Translations under genes and position numbers: made by a program
DNA from: Euonymus europaeus
Taxonomy: Eukaryota; Streptophyta; Magnoliopsida; Celastrales; Celastraceae
Assembly: GCA_963580455.1 (NCBI GenBank)
Contig: OY756964.1
Coordinates: forward strand, 25,704,001 to 25,768,000
Direction of reading: 5' to 3'
DNA length: 64,000 nt
Part shown: piece after piece, positions 37,607 through 50,155 of the stretch
Layout: the number at the start of each line of letters is the position of its first letter
How positions within the stretch are numbered: position 1 is the stretch's first letter
Notes under the pieces: model-generated
What the model saw: only the letters and a program-made list of their open reading frames with translations
Databases searched by the model: none
What the model was told of the DNA's origin: nothing

Positions 37607-40600
37607 TTAAATAGATAAGGAAGAGGGACTTGAGAAGCTTACAGCAGTCGAGGATTTCTTATTTGATGTTTCCTTCCTAGGGGTCCCGCATTCACTGAAG
37701 TCGAGGACACGACATTCACTCTGCAAAAGTTCAAAATATTCTTGTCAGCTGATTTCTTCACATCTATCAGGAGTAATGTATAGAAAAATAATCCTATTAT
37801 ACAAGCTGGGGATCATATTTGATCAATTATGTACCTACTCATCCTTGCATCGTAATGAAAATCCAAAATCTCTATACAAGGGTTTTTACAATCTATTCAC
37901 TTATGTAAAACTGGGAATAGAGGTCACTTTGTCCAAGAATGATATATTTAACATCCCAAATAACCTTGTTATTTGACTTTTCGAGCTCACATAAAATGCT
38001 GTTCTTAAGATTCAGAGAAGTCCACGGACAATGGTCTTAAATCTCTCCCACACTACAATGGTTTCGCATGACACTACATGATGACTACAATGATTTTTTT
38101 AATTCCAAATGGCAATCTGGCTTTAGGTCCAACAGTAGGTGTTTCAGCCATTGGATCACAAGAAAACTCGTCCAACAATTGAGATTAAGGGATAACTAAA
38201 CTCTTCCACACTACAATGGTTTCGCATGACACTACAATGATTTTTTTTAATTCCAAATGGCAATCTGGCTTTAGGTCCAACAGTAGGTGTTTCAGCCATT
38301 GGATCACAAGAAAACTCGTCCAACAATTGAGATTAAGGGATAACTAAACCTCTGCTCATTCACATCGTGTTTTTTCTTTTTCACAGGACAACAGGTATCC
38401 TGCATTCGTTATCAGGGAGATCAGTTTCCTAGCAGCATTCGGGTTAATAAATCCACTAATTGGCAAGGATATAGGGACTAAATTCAAATCGTCACCCCGT
38501 TTCATCATATATATTATGCATTGGCGACCTCTAAAACAGCAGTAATAAATCAGATGCATGGTGTTTACTTCAGAAGCACATAAAAAAGCAGTAGAAAACA
38601 ATTTAAAAGAAGTAACAGTGATACCAAAACATTCGAAGCCAAATGGGGCCTGTTCTCTGTCTCATTATCTAACATGTGATTCTCTTGGTTGAGATTCTGA
38701 ATATTGGTACAGCAGTAATAAATCAGATGCATGGTGTTTACTTCAGAAGCACATAAAAGCAGTAGAAAACAATTTAAAAGAAGTAACAGTCATACCAAAA
38801 CATTCGAAGCCAAATGGGGCCTGTTCTCTGTCTCATTATCTAACATGTGATTCTCTTGGTTGAGATTCTGAATATTGGTGCATTTTCGCCTTAATATTGT
38901 TTCTGGAGTGTCATTGACTAGGACCTCCAGTGCGTCTGCATATGCAGCTGCAGTGTGCTCACTTAACTGTTCCATCAACCCGATGGCATCATAGCTTCTC
39001 TCGCCTGGGCTCATAAGATACCCAATATCCTGGAAAGAAATTTCAAGTATTTTGGAAGACATCCTAAAATGGATACCGCTGATAATCAAATGCTAATGGT
39101 CAAACGAACATATCGTACCTCAATTGTTATATCTGTATCAATCCTTGGGCCAGGATAAAAAGAGTTGATGAACCAAGGGGACTTCCATGCAGAAGGGGAC
39201 TCCATACTTATTTTGAACGGAGTTTCACCAAATCTAAAAGAAAATATCTTTAACCAATGGAAATAGGAAAGTAACCAAAGAGAGGTGGAAAAAGAAACTG
39301 ACATCAACTATGAACAACATAAGATGTGAGAATCAGATAAGGAGAAGTGCAACATGTATTAATAAGTATCGATAGACATAAACTAATGAAATAGATGCAG
39401 CACTGTCAAACAGATAAATCATCCATATAAATAACAGAAAATCATATTGAAATAAAAAGCAACAGAATCTTACATGCTAGAGTTTTCACTCCCAGCATTG
39501 TTGACCATATTTTCTAATGGTAGAGATGGAGGAACAGAATGTTTTAATGTTACTGCTTTTGGGTGACTATCAAGATTCTTTCCACAACCAGGAGGAGAGG
39601 AAACAACTAGACATGGATTTCCAGATGAATATTCTGACATCATAACCCGACTTGATGTAGCTCCCAACCTCTTAGTACATTGGTTTCTTGGTGTTTGAGC
39701 ACTGGAGCTAGATCGTTTTTCCACTTTAATTGCAACTTGGTCGGGAGAAACTATAAACAGATCATTCATTTTATGTTCAGCAAGAACTCCACGATGCTGT
39801 TTTACCTGCCAAAAGTACAGAGAGTCCTATATAACGAACAACCAGTGAACAACAAAGAAATGAGTCCAAAAGTCTATACTCAGTGTTCTTGTGTGAAACC
39901 TACACTAAAAAGAGAAAAAAATAAACAAAGAAAAAGAACTCATGGTTTGGGCACCGGCCTCAGGATCAAGGTTAATTTGAGTATCAGCATCAGGACCATT
40001 TCCCTCAACAAGAACCTCACATTGCACTTGTATCTGACAACAGTACAGAGATCCCAGCAAAAATTTATTAGAAGCAACTAATGCAACTTATAAGAATAAG
40101 TGCTAATGCAGTTGTTATTGTCTTTCTGAAACTGACGCCGAAAAGAAAAGAAAAAACAGAAAGAACTCACACTTCGGGGACTAGCATCAGGATCAACGTT
40201 TTTTTTACCATCCCTTTGCTTCATTTTCTCCTGAAAATGATCGCTATTATAATCTTTGTCTGAAATGCTATTATTTGATGTAGGAGAATGATTTCTATGG
40301 TTCTCTCGTCCAACTTCTAAAGCAGGATCCAGATTTTCCTTTTCATCAATGGAAGCCGCAAAGTTCCTTTTATGATTCGATGATAAGCAGTTCGGAGATT
40401 CTTTGTCAGTCCCACTATCATCAAACAAAAGATCCAAACGAGAGAATTCTTTGCTCAAACTGGATGTCACGTAAATCTCCAGTTTCTTGTCTGCTCTTCT
40501 ATCTGACAAAGGTGACAGTAAATCTCGGTTTCGTTTCTTCAAAATGGATGGAGTTCCTGTAAAAGTTTTAGCAGCACTTTTCAACACAGCTTCAGGGCTT

Positions 40601-43600
40601 CCATCCTGAGAAGGTGAATCCCACAACCTAAACGGTGTGATGTAGTTCATAGAGGACATCATCAACTGTCGAATACCCAGAGGACTGTACTCTTGCTGCA
40701 TGTCACTTCCAGATTCTATGAGTTCACAGCTGAAAAAAGGAACATCCACACTAGGAAAACGAGGAGGCTCATAACATAGAGCTCCTCCATCCTGCTGCTC
40801 TGTGAGCACACTGGGTTTTTCATCGACAGGAGGGCAAGTTTGCATTATATCTGATCCTGAACCAAATGAGTTTACAGGAACTAGTTTTGAAGATTCCCTT
40901 TTCTCAAAAGTTTGCTCTTGCAGGCCAGAGTTATCTGCACCATCACCAGAAAGGGAGTTGGCAGAATCGGTGGTATATATATAGCCATCGGTTTCTCCTG
41001 AAATGAACTCTTGCTCTTGAATTCCGAAAGGATGATCAATCAACTGATCGATTTCCCTGTCATATACAATTGTATCTTCACCCGCTGCAAGCAGTGAAGA
41101 AACAGAAAGAGAAGGTTGAGAGCATGAAGTTTGCAGTACAGCAGACCTTGAAGGATAGTATGAGTGTGAGATCGAAGTTCTGCCGCTTTCAGATGATTGG
41201 AAATTTGATGGCTGGCAAAGTAATGAATCTGAACATGCAACCAAATCAGCCATACTTGATTTTTTGGTAAGATTTGCAGAGGGAAAACATCCATCATTCA
41301 TTGCCCCTGAGAATAGGACTCTGCAAAATTCATCATCGGATATGAGCACACGCTCGCGTTTAGCACGATCTACAGCCATATTTCCCATGGAAGAAGGAGC
41401 TCTACTCCCTGTCGATGTTTGAAAGGTAGCACTCACCACTGGGTGGCTTGCATTAGTACCTGTACAATGACTTAGCAACCCCGATGATTCCTGCCCACAT
41501 TCCAGTGAAGATGTATTAGGCAATTCATGCAGATTAAACTGGTAATCTCTACTTGCAGAACTTCCAGCATGTGAGAGATTCTGCCCCAGAAAGCTGGAAG
41601 AGAAACCTACTTCACAAGGTATGTCTTGGATATGAAAAGAGGATGGACTGGAGTTATGCTCCTTTCGTTGTCCAGACTCTTCAGTCGACTGGAATTCCTC
41701 CTTTGCATGTATGACTGCATTTACTAAGTTGTCTGCAGACTGAGAATAGCCAACAACATTTGAGTCCTGACTGCATTCAGATATTTCTTCAGTTTCCCTG
41801 CCAGATCTATGACTACTATCCTCGCCGCTACTCTGCATCCTAGAAAAAGATGCAGGCATTGATTGATGGTGATTTGTACCAAGAGGCAGGGCTGGAAATT
41901 GATCCAGTAGACCTGATGCTAAGTAAGAATCCAATTTTTTCTTTATAGAACTGTTCCAGTGATTTTTTATAGCATTGTCTGCCCTGTTGACCACACATAA
42001 TATTTTAATAATAATCCAGATTCTCTAAGGCAAGTTCAATAACAAGAGATACTTATGCTATAGTCATCATAAGTGCATAGAGGAATTTCCAACACCAGCA
42101 AAGATGAAATAATTCAAAAATGAAGGTGAGGGACCAAAGAACATACAAAAACTCTAATAAGATAGAATTGAAAACAGGATCCTTTTCTTCAACAATCGTA
42201 TATACCTTCCCGGCAAGAATTTGGTTAGTTCTGCCCATCTGTTCCCATAAATTTGATGGGCACGAATTAAAGCCAACTCCTCTTGCTGCGTCCATGCCTC
42301 TTTGTTGATGGCGGGATTAAGATGATTGTGCCACCTAAAATTAGCAAAATCAATTGAAGTGGAAAGAAAGAATACTGTTCCCAACAAATGTGCAGCAGAA
42401 ACTTGTTTAAACAAATCTACTTAGAATAAAACAATAGATTATTGCAACAAGTACAAGCCAAATCAAATTTAAAAACCATAACATAAAATCATACCTTTCT
42501 CGGCATTGCTTTCCAATACGTCCAGGTAAATGTTGTGCGATGGTTGACCACTTTTTTGGCCCATATCTGTGCACCGATTCAATAATTATTTCGTCCTCCT
42601 GTTCACATTTGACAATAGCAATCGGTAGCCTTACATTGAGTTTCTTCAATGATTTACACTATCCATTTCCCAGTGATTAACTCAACAATGAAAATGCTCC
42701 CAAATAACAGGAATCTTAACCTTTTTTGACCATGGACCTTTTATGAGTTCTGGATTCAAAACCTTCTGCCACCTATGCAGGCACTGCACGTCAGTCCTAT
42801 CCCTGAAACACTCCGCTACAAATAGCCCATACGATTAGATAACACAAAAGTGGAAAAAAAAATCAATTGAAGCGCAAGGAAAGGAGGCCCGGCACAGATA
42901 TCCAAGTGCAAGAGAGATGTATAACGATATTTACACGTGCTAAGAGTGCAGTTATTCAGCCACAAAGATACATGTGAGAAAAAGGTCACTTCTAAGAAAG
43001 AAATTAAGACACTGCCAAGAGGACAGGTTATGGCCCCTGCTGAAGCATACATGTACTCATCCAGCCACAGTAAAAGAGGAGCGATAGCGCACAATGCAAT
43101 CAATAATTAAGCTAATTGAAATTGAATTGCATAATCAAGGAATCAATCTCCTAAAGGTCATGTTCCCTGTTCTATCAATTCACTATTGACAAGCCAGACT
43201 AGCAGTGACCCATGCATTTCATCAACTCAGAAAAGAGGAGTGCTTTGAATAGACTGAAAGATCTCTATTTCCATTAGAAGGTATGGGATGTATTTTAAAA
43301 AACGTGCAGCAAAGAGGTTCATTGCCGGTTCAATTTTCCCATGTGAAAAAAGGAGATGGCAGGTCAAAGTAGTAAGTTTGAATGCCTCATATGGAAACGA
43401 GGAAATAAAAAAAATAGTAATTGAGGAAATAAAACTTAAAAGTGAGTATAGTGTGACCTATCTATGGTATTTCAGGTTGCTAGCATACCTATTTTCTTCC
43501 AGTTCTTCCCTTTGAATCGCTGGACTGCTTTACACAAAATCTCATCCTAAAAACAGAGAGGAATGTTTTTTACATTTTCACAGAAAAGAGCAACAAGATA

Positions 43601-44602
43601 AAAGATCAGCAAGCAAACTGTACTGAAAACCATTCTGTACCACATACACATCATAAATATTCATAATTCGCGATCTCATATAAGATGTCCTTCCTAAGTT
43701 CAGGATTAAAGCAACATTATGTGATGTAACTGAGCTGGCAGAAAACTTTTTATCACAAAATGCAAAGAATTTGAATGCAAAGATCTAGATAATGTTTACA
43801 GTACGAGTTGATGTAGGAGTTGCAATTATAAATACAGTTTGGAGCCTATGTTTTTAGACTTGTAGTACCATATTTATGCTACTTCTATAAGTGGTTTAGA
43901 TCATATATGAATATACACAAGTAACTCATTGAAATAACAACAAAAACATGCGTGCCTAAAGAACAAAAGAGAAACACTGATAATATCAGAACAGTGAGTT
44001 GTTAACAACAAAAAACTAAGATAAGCACTTACTTCTTCAGCCGTCCATTGTCCCTTCGTAGAACGCCTTGTAGGGCCACTAGTCCTCCTTCAGGAGAGAA
44101 ACACATAATGTCATTCTCAATGCAGTTTTTCATCCCATTTCAAATGAAAGAAAATATTGTCCCCAATAATAAATATGAAAATTATATTTGAAAGGTTGGG
44201 CCGTTGGGGAAATACAGGAAGAGGTGTAGAGAAGAAGGGGAGTGAGATTTTCAAACCAACCAGCCAAGAAGGGGCTAGAGCATGCTGAAAACTAGCAGCT
44301 TCTAAGAATATTTCCTAACACATAAACTTCTCCAAATTTTGTAATGCACTCCACCAAGAAGATGAATAATGAAATAACTTATATTGTAAATAGTAAATAA
44401 GAAAACTAGAGTCTGATAGCGATGATATGAAACAAATGGAAGCAAGCAACTATCTTCTAGCGGTTAATCTGATGATAACAAATTTCCAATTAAAATCAAG
44501 ATCCCAAATGTCTTTCAGAAATTACCCAGGCAGAGGTCGCATCTTCTGAATGCCATCACTGCACCCATCTGAAGGAGTAGAAGTTATCCTGTCACTTTCC
44601 AT
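37607..44602 (-). CDS. MYB3R: Three-repeat MYB transcription factor (MYB3R1/4 class)
   Basis: Exons are 44602-44526, 44087-44033, 43546-43489, 42815-42721, 42598-42495, 42334-42206, 41983-40171, 39805-39474, 39233-39119, 39029-38796 and 37720-37607 (3126 nt, 1041 aa). All phases agree. R1 starts at GQWTAEEDE (about 38), R2 at IKGPWSKKEDE (about 90) and R3 at NKEAWTQQEE (about 140), each with its spaced Trp residues. These proteins bind MSA elements (AACGG core), switch G2/M genes and form part of plant DREAM-like complexes. The long middle is Ser-rich and disordered. Later conserved blocks are GVLAEHKMNDL, FGETPFKISMESPSAWKSPWF and the C-terminal ECRVLDFSECGTP. The ATG at 44602 is the first one joined in frame to R1. 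Exon 10 and its 5' splice site are tandemly duplicated in the following intron, and a decayed copy of the exon 7 end lies in intron 7. Confidence 0.94.
38042..38347. repeat. Tandem duplication of about 150 bp in MYB3R intron 10
   Basis: Two adjacent copies (about 38042-38200 and 38201-38347) both contain ACTACAATGGTTTCGCATGA, ATGGCAATCTGGCTTTAGG and CATTGGATCACAAG, and both end in GGGATAACTAAA. They are nearly identical. Copy 1 has a short extra stretch (TGATGACTACA). Confidence 0.9.
38536..38879 (-). repeat. Tandem duplication (173/171 bp) of the MYB3R exon 10 tail and its 5' splice site
   Basis: Copies at 38536-38708 and 38709-38879 are almost identical, differing mainly by an A-run length change and one base at the splice site (GTATGAC in the used copy, GTATCAC in the other). 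Each includes the last 84 bases or so of exon 10 and about 87 bases of the following intron. The upstream copy belongs to the real exon. The downstream copy lies in intron 10 and could be a cassette exon. Confidence 0.92.
39936..39976 (-). pseudogene. Decayed copy of the MYB3R exon 7 end within intron 7
   Basis: On the minus strand, AACCTTGATCCTGAGGCC and the bases after it parallel the end of exon 7 (AACGTTGATCCTGATGC, at about 40201-40171). The donor GTGAGT of exon 7 corresponds to ATGAGT in the copy (39943-39938), so this copy can no longer be spliced as the original is. Confidence 0.5.
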
Positions 44603-46547
44603 TGTTCGATTGACAAATAAAGCTGCATATCCCAATAACCACTAGATAGTGATTCTCTCCAGAATATGATCTCCAAATCATTATAAACCTCCCTAACAAG
44701 TAATGAGAGTCTCCTTCCAAGGCACAGGCTAAACAAGCACAAAGCAAAGCAATTCAGATTGTCATAAAGATAGTTTAAGAGAAAATAAAACCAAAAATTC
44801 CTAGAATGCAGGCTAATCCAAGAAGTTGTTTAAGTGAATTAAGTTTGTTATTACACTACAGAATGAGTACCAAGTTTACCACACAAAAAAAAACATATCC
44901 AGAGCATACAGAACAGCCCTCACAGTATTGCAAACTTTATCCACACAAGCGCAGATATGTTATGTTACCAGATATGACCATATTGATGTACTATAGTACT
45001 CAAATACATGCAAATATAAGATGGAAAGAATGAGTATTGCCCTCTATCACACAGAAAAATTGTCTTGCTATGCACAAAATTAGATCGCACTATCGCAGAT
45101 GCTTGTCTTTCATTCTTGGGGTTGGGGCGAGTACTTAGTAGAAGACAACACACGTCCTCTTGAATTGCAGTCATGTTTAGGTATCAAATTGGCCAATTGG
45201 GCAGGAAGAGTGCTACGTATAGGTGGGCAAAACCTCCATGATCAGGGATGTTCAAATAATTACAAACGATAAAATGCATCAAGGTGGAGTGAACATATGG
45301 TAACCTCAACAACCAGAGAATAAATCAACAGATTTTACTACAGTGACTCTTGAAAATTTTGAAGTAGTAGGGAAACATCATATCAATTGACTGTACATAG
45401 AGGAAAAACAGCTACGATTTGTTGAAAAATTAACTCGAAATTTCTCAAACAAATATAAGAGACGAAACTTCATGAATTCTCCAACTACATATGAACTAAA
45501 GGAAAATACTACAGTTCACTAGTGCAAACAACACACTAGGGATTGGAATTCAAAATCTACACGAATCAGGCACAAAATATTCACCAAATTATCAAATTGA
45601 TTCAACAGATCATGATGAATAAAATAAACTTCAAATTCCATCAAGTAGATTCAGAATCACCGACCAAATCATTCTAGGAATTCAAATTTAAATCAAAGAC
45701 ACACAAAACCAACCAAAAACGGATTGAATAACACAAGTGAGCTTGAACTAGAATTAATCACCAAGATCGACAACAGAAATTTCAAATTTAACAAACGGAA
45801 CCCTAAAACACTGACCGAACTCTTCAAAGTGCGAATTGAGAATCTGAGAGGGAGGAACGGTGCCGCAATCACAACGGTACGCATTTGCAGATCCAAATTC
45901 CAAAGTAGATTTTGAGATAGACTGAGGGATCTGCAAATACCCCTTCGAATTCAATCCATAAAAAGCTTTAAGCGAGAGAGAGAGAGAGAGAATGAAACGG
46001 TCAAGAGAGGTATTCAAACATAAAGTAGCGCACAATATGTACTATTTCCCAACCCCATATGGTAAAGTTCGAGCATCTTTGGCAATGGACGGTCAAGATC
46101 CTCGCTCGTTTAAATTTATGCCGTCCTTCTCTATTGAGCTGATTATGGTCTTTTTTAAAAAGCTCAACGGTCGTATTTTTTTTCTCTCTCTTTTTTTTAT
46201 TTATTTATAAAATGAATGCGTATAATCTTGTATTATCTAGAAATTTGGAATTACAAATGTCACTGTATAAGTTGAATTATAAATATGACATTATGCAATA
46301 TGCATAATTACTTGGGTTATCTTTTTTATTTTTATAAATTAGTTGTTGGATTTGATGAAAACTAGCATGATCTAGGAGTGGTGATTTTAAATCTCAAGTA
46401 ATCCAACAAATAATTTTAAAAAGCACCCTTCTATTATTATTATTTTCTTTTTTATTTTGTTCAACATATGGAAATTGATATCAGTTTCCAATTAACAACA
46501 TAGTCCAACAATACCAAGCCTGCCTGCCTGATGAGTTCACAGCAGTG
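44603..46547. promoter_or_regulatory. MYB3R upstream region and leader
   Basis: About 1.9 kb between the MYB3R start and the MULE. It contains a (GA)n run at 45974-45990 and four AACGG cores, near 45873, 45997, 46086 (as GACGG, weaker) and 46166. AACGG is the core of the MSA element bound by MYB3R proteins. None of them matches the full 11-base consensus. A 5' UTR intron is likely within 44700-45900. No coding gene is seen. Confidence 0.45.
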
Positions 46548-46700
46548 GAGTTTTTTTAAAAACTTGCATCCCAAAACAAATTATTTCCCACTTTAGCATG
46601 TGTTTCATAATGTTTCTGAAACTACACTCTATGTCATAACTTTTGAGTTTTGGTTAAGAAATATCACCTTGAAACACAAAATACCACCTCCAAATATACT
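46548..46700. repeat. MULE left terminal inverted repeat
   Basis: About 150 bp, imperfectly complementary to 49678-49827. Small indels are present, so the inner limit is approximate. Confidence 0.8.
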
Positions 46701-47564
46701 TTTGAACTCCTCATACCATACCCCACTGTTTGTTACTCTATCCACTCCCTATACCCCACTACCTGATTCTATGTCCCCTACCCCCATCGTTCGATCTTCT
46801 CTCCCTTCAACCCAACCGATCAATATTATCTCCCCTTACCGACCGACTCTCTCCTCAGATCTCCATCGGCCGATTGTGTTCGTCTCACCGTTGATTTCGA
46901 TCTCACCACCCGATTGTGTTCGTGGGTTCAAGATTGACCAAACAGGTATTTTTTCTTCTCTAGTAATTGTTTTGTAATGCGCGATTCATAGCTTTTGCAC
47001 CCTGAATAATTATTCTCATTTTTTTGTCTACGGATGCAGTTGTCTTGAAATAGATGGCTGAAGGTCATTGCCAAAATCAGGCACGAGGATCTATTTTATG
47101 CGCTAATATTGTATCAAGGTAACTATTGTATCAATAACATGGTCACCCATTTAGATTTGGAAATTTGGGTTTAAGAACCTTTATTTGTTTCACTAGAAGA
47201 CATTCCCTCAATATTAATATGGTTTTTTTTTAATGTTGGGCTTGAACGGATGCAATTGTAAGTTTTTTACTTAAGTAGAAGTCCCTTATTTTCTTGGACC
47301 CCTTTTTTCAGTTTTGATATTCCTAAATTATCTCTCAATGAACTTGCATTGGGATGAGATGTAGACTGTCCTAGATTTTACTAATATTAGTCTTTGCTTA
47401 TAATTGGTTTATGAGACAAACCTAGTTTGATTCTTTGGCATCATGCCTCTATTGAAAAGCTTGTTGTGTAATATTGATATGACTTGGTTTGATCCTCTGC
47501 TATTATTTTTGTACTGAATGTCCTTTATTCATTGTAGTCTTAGGTATGGATATTCAATCTGAAT

Positions 47565-48580
47565 TTGATTCCCAAAATAGTATCAGAGGAGAATGTTAAT
47601 GAAATTATGAATGATACCTGGTTGGATGAAGATTGTGATGATGAATTTGGTGATGACCTTAGTGATGATGCCACTGATGATGTTGTTGATCTTGGCAAGC
47701 AGAATTTGAGTTATGGCAATTCAAGTAATTGGTTGCAGCCTTTTGAGCTCGAGTTTGAGGATGTTAGTAGTACAAATATAGCTGTGGTAAGTTAGATGCT
47801 TCCTTCAAATCAAGTTAGGCAGAATGTTAGTGGAGACTTTCATGTCAGTGCACAGTTTACAAGTAAGGCCGAGCTTTTAAATGTCGTAAAGTTGTATCAC
47901 TTTCGTACGCATGCGCACTATCGAGTTGAGCACTCTAACACCACAAGTTTGAGACTAAAATGTAAGCAGTTACAAGGTCAATAAATTCTTTGCTGACAAG
48001 CGTGAGAAAGGTGAAATAAGTGTCAACTGGTGCATTTTGGACAACCTTTATTGATGCAAAAAAACGAAGGCTTGAAAGTGAAACTCTTGGGCATGAGTTG
48101 ATTATGTATCATCATAGGCCCGAAGTGTTTGAAGTGCATACCTCTCGATCAAGGTCCATGAATCAGGCTAGAGGTGAACACGTGCAGATTGTCAACCTAG
48201 GGGAGAGGTCTTTATACATGCAACAAGTGGAGATTATTTCATTATCCTTGTTCAGACGTGATGACTGCGTGCGCTTCACGTAACAACATGGATTACATAT
48301 TATATTTATTGACCCATTTTACTCCATGGAGAGTTATATGCACACTTGGAGTCCATTATTTCATCATATTCTAGATCAACGTCATTGGCCCACCTAAATG
48401 GCTAAATAGGCCAACGCTCATTCCGGATGAGACATTGTGGAGAAATAAAAAGGGTCGTCTGCAAACAACTTATATACATAATGAGATAGATCGATGCTAG
48501 AGAGGGTAAAAGAAGATCGGTGACTTGTGGCTTTTGTAAAAATACGGGCCATAATAGACGAAATTGTCTTACTAGAAACC
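47565..48580 (+). pseudogene. Remnant MURA-like transposase of the MULE
   Basis: Pieces in changing frames keep the order of a plant MULE transposase. First is an acidic N-terminal part and an FTSKAELLNVVKLYHFRTH segment like the MuDR N-terminal domain. Next is a C-terminal WTTFIDAKKRR block, then a SWIM-like YPCSDVMTAC, and last a zinc knuckle CGFCKNTGHNRRNC at 48525-48566. In-frame stops, frameshifts and loss of the central DDE region make it non-functional. Confidence 0.85.
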
Positions 48581-49677
48581 AATGAAATTTAGCTTAAAAG
48601 ATCATTTGTAAGTTTATTTTGTTCAAGTTGTGTGGCTGAAACAAAGTCAATATTTTGTTGAAAAAAAAGTGCACTCTTTGTCCAAAAAAAATGCACTGGG
48701 AGATGTTTATTATGAAGTAATATTATTAATGTGATAATTTTTATTCGTTGAAGAATTTTTTTAATGAGACTTAAATTGCTGAATTTTCTTTTTAAAGAAC
48801 GAATACAATATATACGCTAGGCAGTTTGGCTGTATCCGTTTGATATTATTACCCAAAACTAGCTAGCACTCCAAAAACTTTTCAGCTTTAGATTGAAAAT
48901 ACCACTTACAATTGAAAAAACCACTTCTAATATTTTCAAGAATCCAAAGAACTGCCCTTCCAAATTCCGTGTTGTTACCAAGGATGACAAGGCTGAGAGA
49001 GAGTGAAACATTGAGTCCACCATAACAAAAAACTTCAGATGGAACAAAAAAGAGTTCAACTCAAATATGAAATAATTGAAAGCCCGCTTAGCCCAAACGC
49101 ACTTTCAGACTCATGAGTCTTCTTTTGGTCACCCAGTGCTTCGACATAGAGGGGTGGAAGAGATTATAAGAAGCACGAGAACCCATGTCAAAGATTTGCG
49201 AGGCGTCATCATCGTGTATTAGTCGAACAATCTTCTTCGGATACACGAGAGACTGAGACACATATATGTAGATCTGGTGGACAAAGAATGATTGAGAGAT
49301 TGTTTTCGACGACGAGGAGATGAAGCTGTCGAAGTTTACCAAAATTACGAAAATGTCACTTACTGCCTCGCCAACTAAACACTGAGGTGGAACCGTGGAA
49401 TATCGTTGAGAGGGAATCAGTGAGGGTAAGGAGAGGGAATCGGCCGGTGGGGGTAGGGGGGAGTAGAAAGCGGTTTTTTCAATTTCAAGGTGGTAAAGCT
49501 TAAAAGTTTAAGGTTTGGAGTGTTCGTTTCGTTAATAATTTAAAATGCATGTTAAATTAGAAATAATTTGTTTCGTAATACTAGTTTTAGTAGAATTTTT
49601 TTTTGTACAAAACGTAAAAATTAAAAAGAGAAGTCTTTTATTTGTAATAGAGTGCAAGCAGCCTATTTAGACAAGGT

Positions 49678-49827
49678 TGAAAAGTTAAGGTGATGTTTTG
49701 TGTTTCAATGTGATGTTTCTTTACAAAAGGTAAAAAGTTATGGTATGAAGTATTATTTCTAAAAATATTATGAAATGGATGCAAAGTAAGAAATAATTTC
49801 TTCAGAATACTAGTTTTACAAAAACTC
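49678..49827. repeat. MULE right terminal inverted repeat
   Basis: About 150 bp, imperfectly complementary to the left repeat at 46548-46700. Confidence 0.8.
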
Positions 49828-50155
49828 ACAGGAGTGCTTGCAAATTTTAATTTGGATTTACGATTTGAATAATTTTTAACATATTAACGTTCAGAATTTT
49901 CACGAGCAAATGCTCTTTTTTAGTCAACTCAACTTAAAGTCGTATTCTAGTAAATGTAAATAAGCATTTAAAATAAAAAGAGTTAAAATCATTCAAAAAA
50001 AGTTTCAGTTATCCAGCTTAACATTTTTTGAATCTAATGAAGGACAGAGTACAGTTCATAAGTAATCGGGAGATCAAGATCAAGCAGCATAGCCCTTCAT
50101 TCTCCAATTGTGCAGCACGAAAATTGATCTCAAAACTGAATCATGTTCACGACAC

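Larger units (their letters stand above)
46548..49827. mobile_element. Mutator-like element (MULE), 3.28 kb, degenerate
   Basis: The ends GAGTTTTT and AAAAACTC are part of inverted repeats about 150 bp long. The left reads AACAAATTATTTCCCACTTT; the right, inverted, reads AAGAAATTATTTCTTACTTT. Weaker similarity continues inward to GGGGGTAGGGG. Nine-base flanks ACAGCAGTG (46539-46547) and ACAGGAGTG (49828-49836) match at 8 of 9, as expected for a MULE target duplication. The inside holds remnants of a MURA-type transposase. It sits 330 bp from the 3' end of the La gene. Confidence 0.92.
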
